Part shown: one piece after another, positions 16,678-24,664 of the stretch
Position numbering within the stretch: position 1 is the first letter of the stretch
Layout: each line of letters begins with the position of its first letter
DNA from: Butyrivibrio sp. VCD2006
GTDB lineage: Bacteria; Bacillota; Clostridia; Lachnospirales; Lachnospiraceae
Assembly (NCBI RefSeq): GCF_000423925.1
Contig: NZ_AUIX01000034.1
Coordinates: 16,577 to 80,576 of the forward strand
Direction: 5' to 3'
Length of the DNA: 64,000 nucleotides
Notes under the pieces: generated by a model
What the model saw: the letters and a program-made list of their open reading frames with translations, nothing else
Databases searched by the model: none
What the model was told of the DNA's origin: nothing
Translations under genes and position numbers: made by a program

Positions 16678-18144
16678 TTAGTTTGCTTTATGAAGGTCTT
16701 CCTCAAATTGTGGAGAAAATTGGAGAGTCACTCTATTATTGGGATTCCCAGCTTTTCTGAACGCATAACCCATTGCTATTAAATCATCTTCGTCATATAA
16801 ATCTTCCTTTTGTCCTCCGACTGTAAGAGCGCGGATATAGTAGTCACGTTTGTTGTGATTTTTTTCTATCCCCACCATTCTGATATATCTATTATCGGGG
16901 TTGGTCGTTGAGCATATGATATTTTTTGCATCGAGTTTCTCGAGAATGCGCAGATTATGAGATGTAAAAATAAGCTGACCCTTCATCTCCTTATGCATTA
17001 ATCCTAATAGCTCTCCAAGTAAGTATTCAAAAATACCAGAATCAAGCTCATCAACCACGAGGCAAACACTGGATTCGTTAAATGCCGATATTAAATAATT
17101 AAGGATTGAAATGATTCGCTTAATACCTTCAGATTCATATCTGAAAGGAAACTTCTTTCCGCCTCGTTTTGAATATATGTTAACTTTAAACGCTTTTTTT
17201 CCATCTGGTTTTTCAAATTCTGCAGTTTTATCAAGCTCAATTTGCAGATCAGGAATAATTGATTTCAATGCAGTATTAATTGCATCTATAGTCATTGTAA
17301 CCTGATCGTAGAGTTCTTTGTCTATGTCTGATTCACCTGCGATGTAAAGAGTAACCCTAGACTGAGTGATTGTATTTTCTGTAGTGCTTCTGCCATTAAT
17401 TGGGATTACAATATTTGAATTGATCTGTCCCAATTGTTCTATACGTATTACATTTAGGTCTACCATTCCAAATTTCATAAGACCATGAATAATATTGCTG
17501 AAATTAATGGCTTCTTCGTCAGACTTCATTGACTTACAAGAATCGGAAACAAGCGTATTAAAGAATACGGAAATATGACGTTGAGAGCAAATCAATGCGA
17601 GCTTCTGCATTGCCCACAGGAAAGGAATTGATTTGAGTTTAGCTGCATGGTTCGATTTTACTGTTAAATCCTCCTGATCCAAAAGATCTACTGCATCATA
17701 GTTTGGATTTTCAAAGTCAATATCACGCTCACTTTTCCAAGCGGACCCTCTTAACCAATAGACAAGTGTCTCTCGAATAATCTCAATTTTCTGGATTTCT
17801 TCATTCACACGTAAATAGACGGCATACTGTACTTTGTACTTGGACTGCTTTGTTTCTATATAAAAGTCAGTAACAAGCTTTGTCTGTTCTTCTTTTGAGA
17901 TGATGCCGGCAAAATCATAGGGAATTGGCACTCCCATTAATACATACTTCAGTATATCAAGTGACTCTACCAAAGCAGTTTTCCCAGAGCCATTCTGTCC
18001 ATAAATACCCACAACATCTGTTTTATCTGCTTTTCCATTGGTATTTATGCTTCCATGATTTATGTAAGTAATTTCGCCAAAATTTACATTCTTCAAGTAA
18101 TTAATCTCCGAACGCATAATTCTAACGCTATACCTATTATCCAT
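16678..18144 (-). CDS. AAA-type (ABC/SMC-like) ATPase of a two-gene defence-like module
   Basis: 488 residues. Walker A GIYGQNGSGKT (46-56), a signature-like YESEGIKRIISIL near 330, Walker B CLVVDELDSGIFEYLL near 355 and a switch histidine in LIFTSHNLRILEKL near 385 define the AAA_15/AAA_21 OLD/RloA type. The middle is a long insertion without recognised motifs, probably the coiled-coil or dimer region. No nuclease domain is fused; the partner TOPRIM gene follows. Base composition is more AT-rich than the housekeeping genes on the left, in keeping with transfer. A promoter with a palindrome at its start site lies directly upstream. Confidence 0.75.
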   Translation of the reverse strand: MDNRYSVRIMRSEINYLKNVNFGEITYINHGSINTNGKADKTDVVGIYGQNGSGKTALVESLDILKYVLMGVPIPYDFAGIISKEEQTKLVTDFYIETKQSKYKVQYAVYLRVNEEIQKIEIIRETLVYWLRGSAWKSERDIDFENPNYDAVDLLDQEDLTVKSNHAAKLKSIPFLWAMQKLALICSQRHISVFFNTLVSDSCKSMKSDEEAINFSNIIHGLMKFGMVDLNVIRIEQLGQINSNIVIPINGRSTTENTITQSRVTLYIAGESDIDKELYDQVTMTIDAINTALKSIIPDLQIELDKTAEFEKPDGKKAFKVNIYSKRGGKKFPFRYESEGIKRIISILNYLISAFNESSVCLVVDELDSGIFEYLLGELLGLMHKEMKGQLIFTSHNLRILEKLDAKNIICSTTNPDNRYIRMVGIEKNHNKRDYYIRALTVGGQKEDLYDEDDLIAMGYAFRKAGNPNNRVTLQFSPQFEEDLHKAN

Positions 18145-18200
18145 TTTTCACCTCAAATATTACTTTTTGTACTATTTGCATATTAGTTAATACCTAATTC

Positions 18201-18240
18201 GAGGAATTCCTCTTATACAATAATAATATAAATCCGACAA
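18201..18240 (-). promoter_or_regulatory. Promoter and palindromic operator of the ATPase-TOPRIM pair
   Basis: TTGTCG (18235-18240) and TATAAG (18212-18217) with 17-base spacing on the minus strand. A perfect palindrome GAGGAATTCCTC (18201-18212) overlaps the expected start site, a typical place for a repressor. No regulator gene is adjacent. Confidence 0.45.
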
Positions 18241-18374
18241 AATGTCCAGATTAATTTGAAAAACAAGCTGTTATTTGGTATGATAATTGTATGTGAACTT
18301 CCTATCATTTTAACTCTCGTTGCCACTTTCGGATATTACCCTCAAAATAACTCTTCATACAGGGTTGATATTTT

Positions 18375-18593
18375 CTAATCTTCTTCATCTTCGTTCCCAT
18401 TCATGAATTCCAGGATCTCCTTCAGTGACTTTTTGCTCTTCTCGAAAGCTTTTACAAGCTCCTTGCTCTCAAGCTCCCTTCGCTTTGTCAGGAGCCTGTC
18501 CAGCTCCTCGAGCTCTGCTTCATATTTATCTTTAGCCTTAAATACAGCTTCTTCCTGCTTCTTTATCTTATCTTCTAAACTTATCCTTGCCAT
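18375..18593 (-). CDS. Small coiled-coil accessory protein of the IS
   Basis: 72 residues from ATG 18593 (MARISLEDKIKKQEEAV). Nearly all predicted helix with heptad-like Lys/Glu/Leu pattern through KYEAELEELDRLLTKRREL and an acidic tail. It begins one base after the transposase stop, with GGAGG inside the transposase end, so it is translationally coupled. Small ORFs of this kind accompany relatives of this transposase (memory); function not known. Confidence 0.7.
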   Translation of the reverse strand: MARISLEDKIKKQEEAVFKAKDKYEAELEELDRLLTKRRELESKELVKAFEKSKKSLKEILEFMNGNEDEED

Positions 18594-18594
18594 G

Positions 18595-20016
18595 TCAGTC
18601 CTCCTTTGCTCCGTTAGTGGTATTGGCATTCTTCAGATCATCACTTAACGCCTTTCCCATAGTTTTTATGTCTGCAGCATTCATTCCAAATGCCTTCAGT
18701 ATGGTCTTCTGGGTTGCACTTACTGCATGATCTATCCGATATGTCCTGTCGGAAGACTTTATCATCTCTATCTTCTCAAGTTCCTTTAGAGCTGCAGGAA
18801 CCGTCATGTAATTCTCTTTCTGTCCACTCTCCTTCACCTCATCCTTAAGGCATGTATATATCTTATTGCGGATTATGAGAGCTATGAATTCTATAAAAAG
18901 CTTGGTCTCCAGGGATTCATTTCCATATACCCTTTCTGCCCTGCCTCCCATATATGACTTATCGCCACGGAAAAGCTTCTCGGAAGCATCCCTGCTCTTG
19001 TACAGGTTTATTGCTTCCTCTGCTGTCATTGACTCTGATGTGATAAGGACAAAGTATCCGCAGAGTACGATCTCCCTGTCTATGACATCCGTACGCTCAC
19101 GCCATGTGACCAGACGTTCATCCTCCTTGCCCTTATTTATCATTTCAAGGTCAAAGTATTTCTCGATGTTAGGACTTGGCGGGATCTTCTTGCCCCTGTT
19201 CTTCTCAAGGAATTCAACTATCCTGTCTATCTTTCTTTCTACATTCTCTCTTTCTGCTGCATGCTTTCTGTCCTTGTAGAATATATGGAAATATCTGTCC
19301 TTCTCATCAGATGGAAACAGCTGCATCTTAACTGTCATTCCATTGACTTTATAAGTTCTTATGCTGTTAGCCCTGCTCTGCTCAAAGCTGCCTCTATGTT
19401 TTAAAACCAGGTCACTCACAAGGTCCTTCATGCCCTTGACCATGATCACAAATCCATAGCCATGTCGGTCCATGTAGTGAATGTTTGTCTCGCTGAAATA
19501 TCCCCTGTCGAGGATGAATCCTATATTTCTGTAGCCATATCCCTCCACTTTTTCCAGCATGTACTGGAGCTGTGAAACATCATTGATGCTGCCGGGATAA
19601 TCCTCATAGAAAAGAGGTTCATTATTGTTCCTGTCATAGGCTATGGCATAATTGAAGATTGGTTTATCCTGCTTGTCTTTTTCATGACCGATCTCAGCAA
19701 GGTCTATATCACCTGCCTGACAGTGCTTGTTAGAAGAATCATATGAAACATATATCTTCTGCCTGTGATCTCTGCCCGCATTCCATTCATTAAGAAATGC
19801 TATCCTGGCATCTGTCATATCCTGCCCAAGGAAAGAGGATACCTTGGAATCGCTGTATATATGCATGCCCTTTGTAAAGAGTGGATGTCTGTAAGCATAG
19901 TCAGGATAATACTGTCCTGCATTATTCTCAGTAAGGATACTGTAGGTCGCAAGATCAAGGAACAATCCTGCATCCTTCCCGACAAGACGGTTCACCATCT
20001 CATCCAGGTTTCCCAC
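18595..20016 (-). pseudogene. DDE transposase (IS4/IS1634-like), probably N-terminally truncated
   Basis: 473 residues as read. DDE residues are visible: Asp93 in YVSYDSSNKHCQAGD, Asp170 in FILDRGYFSE and the glutamate of the YKSRDASEKLFRGDKS box (YREK-like) near residue 350. C-terminal LIIRNKIY and MTVPAALKELEKIE are usual for the family. The only start in frame is GTG 20016 with stops just upstream; family members as I recall have roughly 100 more N-terminal residues, and only about 95 bases remain before the inverted repeat. Another frame upstream reads MLKKPGFMRTSLDFEWE and would join to NLDEMV with one added base, so a frameshift or internal deletion is likely. Activity is doubtful. Confidence 0.65.
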
Positions 20017-20119
20017 TCAAAATCAAGTGAAGTCCGCATAAAACCTGGCTTTTTCAGCATTTTTATACTCTCATTTTGGCTGCCGAGAGTTAATTACCGC
20101 GGAAGTTCACATTTACCTG

Positions 20120-20401
20120 TCAGATTCTGTTAACAGCACACGGTACCAATGTTTCAGCATACACCATATATTCAGCCTTTAAAATCAAAAACTTCTCACG
20201 TATATCCGCAGGTAATGATTCCTCATACTTCCATTGCCTGAGCTGTGCTATAATCTTTGATTCATCATATGACAACTTTAGACCTTGGTTAATTGGTGAA
20301 ACGATATTATTGATATCGTAAGGAAGCTCAAGCTTAGAAACAATCTCATCAACACACAATCCCTGATTATGTAATTCCTCTACTCTCAATTTTACGTTCA
20401 T
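20120..20401 (-). CDS. Hypothetical 93-residue protein downstream of RAYT
   Basis: Unrecognised. From ATG 20401 (MNVKLRVEELHNQGLCVDEIVSKLELPYD) it looks like a small helical protein; the DEIVSKLELPYDINN part could be a helix-turn-helix-like segment. It starts 24 bases after the RAYT stop. Its last codons (ETLVPCAVNRI) coincide with a 22-base sequence that is repeated, with 16 matches, upstream of the XRE gene, so its end may simply read into a mobile-unit boundary. The IS right end begins eight bases beyond the stop. Confidence 0.4.
   Translation of the reverse strand: MNVKLRVEELHNQGLCVDEIVSKLELPYDINNIVSPINQGLKLSYDESKIIAQLRQWKYEESLPADIREKFLILKAEYMVYAETLVPCAVNRI
20130..20151. repeat. Left copy of 22-base repeat bounding the XRE-RAYT unit
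   Basis: TTAACAGCACACGGTACCAATG; 16 of 22 bases match 21978-21999 in the same orientation. Both ends (TTAACAG and ACCAATG) are identical. Confidence 0.4.
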
Positions 20402-20424
20402 AATATCCACTGAAAAATAATCCT

Positions 20425-21474
20425 TTACATCTCATCGAAATAGTAGTTTCTGTAAAAGGCTTCCTCTTTTTTTGTAAACCGTTTTAAATATTCCTCCAGG
20501 CTTTTACCTTCGCTTCTTAAATCACCAGGACTCATAGCCAATACCGGATTATTATCCATTATAGCCTGTATTCGTTCAGCCTCATTCTTTGTACTTACAT
20601 ATCTTTGGTTCTTACTGTTAAGTTTCTGTTCTGTCCTTCTGAGCCTTCCATCCTTCAAAAGAGGGTTAATTAGCTTTTCTCTGACATATCTTTCTGATTT
20701 TATTCCTAGGACCTTCTGAATCTCTGGCTTTGAATGCGGAACATCACAGAATGCTATGATAATCTGAACTTTATCATCTCCATCACTTACTCCGCCACCT
20801 TCTCCGCCACTTTCTCCGCCACTAGTGGTGGAGTTTCTTGTGATTGTGTCATCTTCTTTCATGTCCTTCTGAATCAGCATCTCCTGTTCTGCATGAGAAA
20901 TCTTACCCTCAACAAACATCCTGTATTGTTCATGTGGATTATTGCGAAAGCAGGCAAGTACACGGGATGTATCCACAAGATCTGCAATTAGCTCTCTGCA
21001 TTTACTCTGACTTTTCCCCTTAATTGGAGCCTCACTATCCATAAACAATTCATAGCTTGAAAACACATATTTCAGAGGTTCTCTTACCATCTGCGCCTTT
21101 ACAGGATTAAGATGAATATATCTACTCACCTCAAGAAAATATCTTTCATCTTCAATAAGACATGCCGTATATCTGTCTTCAAACAAATGCCCTGTATAAT
21201 GATATTTTCTATTGAAGTTCATCGCATATGGGTGAAGAATCCTTTGCATTATCTTCCACAGCTCCTTATCGCTGGTTTCTATAGCCATATGAAAATGATT
21301 GGTCATAAGACACAGCGAATGAATCTTAAATGGATATATTTCCTTTGTACGACTTACTCCTTCAAGAAATAACAGATAATCATCATCATCTTTGTAAAGG
21401 GTAAGCCTTCTGTTCCCCCGACTCATAACATGATAGGTTGCCCCGGGATACCAATTCCTTTTTGGTCTTGACAA
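20425..21474 (-). CDS. REP-associated tyrosine transposase (Y1/RAYT) with C-terminal winged-helix-like extension
   Basis: 349 residues. RNWYPGATYHVMSRGNRR at the start, the HUH-type HFH (60-62) in LMTNHFHMAIE and a probable catalytic Tyr83 in HPYAMNFNRKYHYTGHLFEDRY are diagnostic of TnpA-REP/Y1 transposases. After a Gly-rich linker (about 218-230) residues ~232-300 (KPEIQKVLGIKSERYVREKLINPL) look like a winged helix, followed by a helical tail. Single-strand nuclease/transferase action on hairpin repeats is the family role. The start is TTG 21474, immediately after the XRE stop, with GAGGGA about nine bases upstream. Confidence 0.85.
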   Translation of the reverse strand: MSRPKRNWYPGATYHVMSRGNRRLTLYKDDDDYLLFLEGVSRTKEIYPFKIHSLCLMTNHFHMAIETSDKELWKIMQRILHPYAMNFNRKYHYTGHLFEDRYTACLIEDERYFLEVSRYIHLNPVKAQMVREPLKYVFSSYELFMDSEAPIKGKSQSKCRELIADLVDTSRVLACFRNNPHEQYRMFVEGKISHAEQEMLIQKDMKEDDTITRNSTTSGGESGGEGGGVSDGDDKVQIIIAFCDVPHSKPEIQKVLGIKSERYVREKLINPLLKDGRLRRTEQKLNSKNQRYVSTKNEAERIQAIMDNNPVLAMSPGDLRSEGKSLEEYLKRFTKKEEAFYRNYYFDEM

Positions 21475-21858
21475 TTACGTTCCCTCATTTCCGCCTGCTT
21501 TTTCTGTGTCTGCATCCAGTCCGGCATACGCTTCGGCATACCCCATAACTCTTTCGCGAAACATAGGCTCAAGCCGATTATAATATGCGATAAGTCTCCC
21601 CATATCAGTATCCTTTTTCACAGTATAATAATCCCTGCTTTCTTCTCTGCTTCCCGCCGGATCTATTCCCGAAAGAAGCCAGTCAGGTGTTACCCCTAAC
21701 GCCTCACATATTGGCATAATTTTCTCGGATGAGGGATTTGTTTTATTCTTTTTCCATTCACTAATGGTACTGGGTTGTATTCCCGTTTTCTCGGAAAACT
21801 CCTTCTGTGTCATGGATAATTGAGCCAACCTCTCAAAGATTCTTTCGCTTATTGTCAT
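21475..21858 (-). CDS. XRE-family helix-turn-helix regulator
   Basis: 127 residues. The N-terminal Cro/CI-type HTH (about residues 5-62) contains MTQKEFSEKTGIQPSTISEWKKNKTNPS and ICEALGVTPDWLLSG. The C-terminal half is a short helical region (LIAYYNRLEPMFRERVMGYAEAY), often used for dimerisation. Its stop touches the TTG of the RAYT gene, so regulator and transposase form one unit. A strong promoter and a perfect palindrome lie upstream; autorepression is a reasonable inference. Confidence 0.88.
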   Translation of the reverse strand: MTISERIFERLAQLSMTQKEFSEKTGIQPSTISEWKKNKTNPSSEKIMPICEALGVTPDWLLSGIDPAGSREESRDYYTVKKDTDMGRLIAYYNRLEPMFRERVMGYAEAYAGLDADTEKAGGNEGT

Positions 21859-21904
21859 CGTTGCAGCCCCCTACGATATTATGTTTTATATTTCAATTAT
21901 ATGA

Positions 21905-21955
21905 ACTATACCTCAAAAGAAAATGCCTGTCAACAAAAATGCAAACATATGTTTG
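21905..21955 (-). promoter_or_regulatory. Promoter of XRE-RAYT with palindromic operator candidate
   Basis: Perfect TTGACA (21928-21933), 17-base spacer, TATAGT (21905-21910) on the minus strand. The perfect 14-base palindrome CAAACATATGTTTG (21942-21955) lies just upstream of the -35 box, with a second half-site CATATG nearby. Confidence 0.65.
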
Positions 21956-21977
21956 TTCATATGTTATTAACATTTCC

Positions 21978-21999
21978 TTAACAGTGACAGGCACCAATG
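21978..21999. repeat. Right copy of 22-base repeat bounding the XRE-RAYT unit
   Basis: TTAACAGTGACAGGCACCAATG. GTGCCTGTCAC-type motifs are frequent next to RAYT genes (recollection). Paired with 20130-20151, it brackets the XRE, RAYT and small ORF. Confidence 0.45.
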
Positions 22000-22079
22000 T
22001 CAGAATATTTATTTAGTATATCTTGATTCTTGTCCGTAGATCCGTCATTTACGCAGATGATTTCTATTGCCTTAAGCGT
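21990..22079 (-). pseudogene. Fragment of a GT2 glycosyltransferase
   Basis: The minus strand encodes TLKAIEIICVNDGSTDKN followed by QDILNKYSDIGA, the nucleotide-binding beta-strand and VNDGSTD motif of family 2 glycosyltransferases, without the preceding VSVIIPVYN strand or anything after. It is cut on one side by the RAYT-unit repeat and on the other by the end of the ShosT-like gene. It shows that glycan-locus DNA was destroyed by insertions here. Confidence 0.75.
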
Positions 22080-22097
22080 CCGATTTTAGACGCTTAA
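22072..22097 (-). terminator. Stem-loop after the ShosT-like gene
   Basis: TTAAGCGTC (22072-22080) pairs perfectly with GACGCTTAA (22089-22097), starting four bases after the stop at 22101. The T-run is weak, so terminator function is tentative. Confidence 0.4.
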
Positions 22098-22100
22098 AGA

Positions 22101-23339
22101 TTATAAGATATAATCTTTCTCAGTTACATCAATTCTACATTCAACCTGAGTCTGTATCCGTCTCTTGGCCTCTCTAAAACTCACCCCTCTGCAATTTGGT
22201 CCAAAGCAGCTATAAAAAAATGATCCATCGTTGCTATTCACCATCATTTTCATCTTATTGCCGCAATCCTGACAGTATAACTCAGGTGCATCAGAAGACC
22301 AATATGTTCCTCCCAACTGATTAATTCCGAGTACAATGCATATAACTTCTCCTGCGCCCTTTGCCTTAAGTTCACGAATACATGCCTTAAGTGTAGAACC
22401 AGTTGTAACAATATCATCGATCAAAACTACAGTTGCACCATCAATTCTATTACTCAATACAAATGCATCTTTCACATTTGATTCGCGCTCCATTTGTGAT
22501 GAAGCTTTTTGTATAGGATAATTACTTATACAATTAAAAGATGCATTGAGATTTTCAATTTCATTATCACTAGCAAGTTCTTCTATGATTTTTTTGAAGC
22601 GGTCCTCCTGCCCTGGTCTTGCCGGTACAGAGCAAATCATATCTATCTTGTGATTTCGCTTTAACGTGTTTATTGTCGTTTTATAAAGGCTTAAAAATAC
22701 TCTATTGTATACTCCGTAGGCCTTCCCCTTGCTCTTATTTCTGATGATGGCAGTTGAATACGGATGAAGTTGATTCATATAATGAGAATACCCGAAATAT
22801 CTGCCCAGCATGCACATTAAATATGTTTCTCCATCCACATTAAATTTTACCGGTATTATAAGTCCTTCCCTATCAGAATCAGGGTAAACAACTACCTCAC
22901 CAAGAAATCCCTTTGTTCCTTTTTTCAGCAAAGCTGCAAGCGCATCAAAGCCACTGCATATAAGATCTGCAGCACGGCTTGCTTCCTGATAAGTTACTTC
23001 CTCCGTCACCCATACAACACCGCTCATAAAGCTCAAAGCATTGTCAAGGAATCGCGTTTCTTTCGTAATATATGCTATCTCAGTAGTCCTGAGCGCTAGC
23101 ATATCCAACACCTTTGCATGAGATGCGCTGCTAGGTGCAAACAATTTCAAATAACCTGGTAAATATAAAACATTCTTTTCAGAATATAACTTTTCATACT
23201 CTATCTTATTTTCTTTATCAGATGTTATAAACACGCACTTGAAATTTTCAGTTAGTTCTTTCCACCTTGATTTACTGACATTATAAAAGCTATCTGCATC
23301 AATAACCAAGCCCTTTAATTGTGTAACGCACCGATACAT
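22101..23339 (-). CDS. Phosphoribosyltransferase-domain protein, ShosT-like toxin candidate
   Basis: 412 residues. The N-terminal ~120 residues (GLVIDADSFYN, CVFITSDKEN) look like a reduced HAD-like fold. The C-terminal half is a ComF-type PRTase with the PRPP loop VLIDDIVTTGST (305-316). A small zinc-ribbon-like element follows (Cys356, 359, 378, 383). It starts two bases after the DprA-like gene, so they are tightly coupled. In ShosTA systems a PRTase toxin is neutralised by a DprA-like antitoxin and acts in phage defence; this pair has the same two folds in neighbouring genes. Assignment is inferred from domain pairing. The target of the PRTase is unknown. Confidence 0.65.
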   Translation of the reverse strand: MYRCVTQLKGLVIDADSFYNVSKSRWKELTENFKCVFITSDKENKIEYEKLYSEKNVLYLPGYLKLFAPSSASHAKVLDMLALRTTEIAYITKETRFLDNALSFMSGVVWVTEEVTYQEASRAADLICSGFDALAALLKKGTKGFLGEVVVYPDSDREGLIIPVKFNVDGETYLMCMLGRYFGYSHYMNQLHPYSTAIIRNKSKGKAYGVYNRVFLSLYKTTINTLKRNHKIDMICSVPARPGQEDRFKKIIEELASDNEIENLNASFNCISNYPIQKASSQMERESNVKDAFVLSNRIDGATVVLIDDIVTTGSTLKACIRELKAKGAGEVICIVLGINQLGGTYWSSDAPELYCQDCGNKMKMMVNSNDGSFFYSCFGPNCRGVSFREAKRRIQTQVECRIDVTEKDYIL

Positions 23340-23341
23340 AT

Positions 23342-24586
23342 TCAGTCCTCAACCAATATAGGATCATTCCACTCTGAAATGAAGCTCTTTGTTTCCTGCT
23401 CTGCTGTTTTTCCTAGATCCTCAAGATAATCCACCAATGTCTGTTGTACAGGTTCTTCCCTCTTAACCTGAAAAATGTTATTTTCCGCAAGGCGCTCCAA
23501 CACATCTGATGGCTTTCTGACAGGAATTGCCCCGCGCTCTACGTATTTAGCCGGCCAGGTTACTGTTTCCAAATGCAAAGCGGATTCCGGAATAAGGATC
23601 TGTCTTCCCTGCTTTAACGCAAAATCCGCCTGTTTAAGAGCACCAGAGGTCTCCCCTGCTTCCATTATGACTGTTGCTAATGATAATCCACTCATAACGC
23701 CATTTCTTAAAGGGAAAAACCATCTTTCCGTTTTACTCGCAGGTGAAAACTGAGAAACAACCAGTCCCTTTCTCTCGATTTCAAGCTGAACCTCTTTATT
23801 TTCAGATGGATAATACTGATTCAGATTTGTTCCAATGACAGCTATTGTATTAAACCCCATCCGCAAAGCCTCTGCATGAGCTGAAATATCAATACCCTTA
23901 GCCAATCCTGAGACAATCGTTATTCCATTTTTGCCAAGAGCATCTGCTAGGCTTCTTGTATTGGACTTTGCATTTTCAGAAGCCTGTCTTGAACCAACAA
24001 GCGCAACCGTCCTCTCTTCAAAAAGCAATGACTTCTTTCCTCTAATATATAAGAACCTAGGGGCGTCTTTTGTCTGCATTAATAAAGGAGGATAATCATA
24101 ACTTCCTCTTTTAATTATTTCATCATTTTCTCTTAATGTTAGAAAAGCCTTATATGCTTTTTTATATTCATCGAAAAGATAAAAAGGATCAATTTTAAAG
24201 AAAGCTGCATAAGCCTTATATGCATCCTCAGAGTCCATCAACACATCAATAGCATGATCTTTTGAAAACTCATCAAATAATGGTTCAAGCTTTTTTTCTG
24301 TATAATTCAAGGCATTCATAAGGGTAGCAAAATTAAGTGCTTCTATTTTTTCTTTTGTGTCAAACCTAAACATCCCTTTATCCTCCCCTTGTCTCACTTC
24401 TGTAAATATTCTCAATTCTTCTTTTCTCTTGTTTAACTCATCAATATGATAAACTGTGCCGGAAGAATTCTTCTTTAATGGTTTAATTTTCCCATCCTGC
24501 ACTAGTTTATTAAGCCTCTGCACGGTTATTCCCAAATACTCTGCTGCTTCCTTCGAAAAATATAATTGTTCTGCCAGATTACTCAT
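23342..24586 (-). CDS. DprA-like protein with N-terminal HTH, ShosA-like antitoxin candidate
   Basis: 414 residues. Residues 1-60 are a MerR/excisionase-type helix-turn-helix (FSKEAAEYLGITVQRLNKLVQDGKIKPL). Residues ~165-400 are a DprA/Smf Rossmann domain: VALVGSRQAS (195-203), IVSGLAKGIDISAHAEAL (224-241), FPLRNGVMSGLSLATVIMEA (291-310), SGALKQADFALKQGR. A true DprA lacks this HTH and is normally found beside topA or rnhB. The coupling to a PRTase gene and the HTH fit an antitoxin that binds DNA, as proposed for ShosA. Autoregulation through the inverted repeat at 25957-25980 is inference. Confidence 0.7.
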   Translation of the reverse strand: MSNLAEQLYFSKEAAEYLGITVQRLNKLVQDGKIKPLKKNSSGTVYHIDELNKRKEELRIFTEVRQGEDKGMFRFDTKEKIEALNFATLMNALNYTEKKLEPLFDEFSKDHAIDVLMDSEDAYKAYAAFFKIDPFYLFDEYKKAYKAFLTLRENDEIIKRGSYDYPPLLMQTKDAPRFLYIRGKKSLLFEERTVALVGSRQASENAKSNTRSLADALGKNGITIVSGLAKGIDISAHAEALRMGFNTIAVIGTNLNQYYPSENKEVQLEIERKGLVVSQFSPASKTERWFFPLRNGVMSGLSLATVIMEAGETSGALKQADFALKQGRQILIPESALHLETVTWPAKYVERGAIPVRKPSDVLERLAENNIFQVKREEPVQQTLVDYLEDLGKTAEQETKSFISEWNDPILVED

Positions 24587-24664
24587 TTATATATGTCTCC
24601 TGATCGCAAAAGTACTATAAGAGTTTAAGATTGTCAACTCTCATAAATATTCTTAATCTGTATA

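Larger units (their letters stand above)
18291..20112 (-). mobile_element. Insertion sequence with ATGTGAACTTCC terminal inverted repeats
   Basis: Left end 18291 reads ATGTGAACTTCC, 8 bases, then TTAACTCTCG; the right end (reverse strand from 20112) reads ATGTGAACTTCC, 8 bases, then TTAACTCTCG. These matched ends bracket about 1.82 kb with a DDE transposase and a small coiled-coil ORF. No target duplication is evident: flanks are AATTGT and TTACCT. Organisation resembles the IS1634/IS4-superfamily elements of Lachnospiraceae with a downstream accessory ORF. Confidence 0.8.

Noticed and set aside
23342..24586. Housekeeping DprA for natural transformation
   Set aside because: N-terminal HTH, tight coupling to a PRTase gene and an accessory-island setting fit a toxin-antitoxin type protein better.
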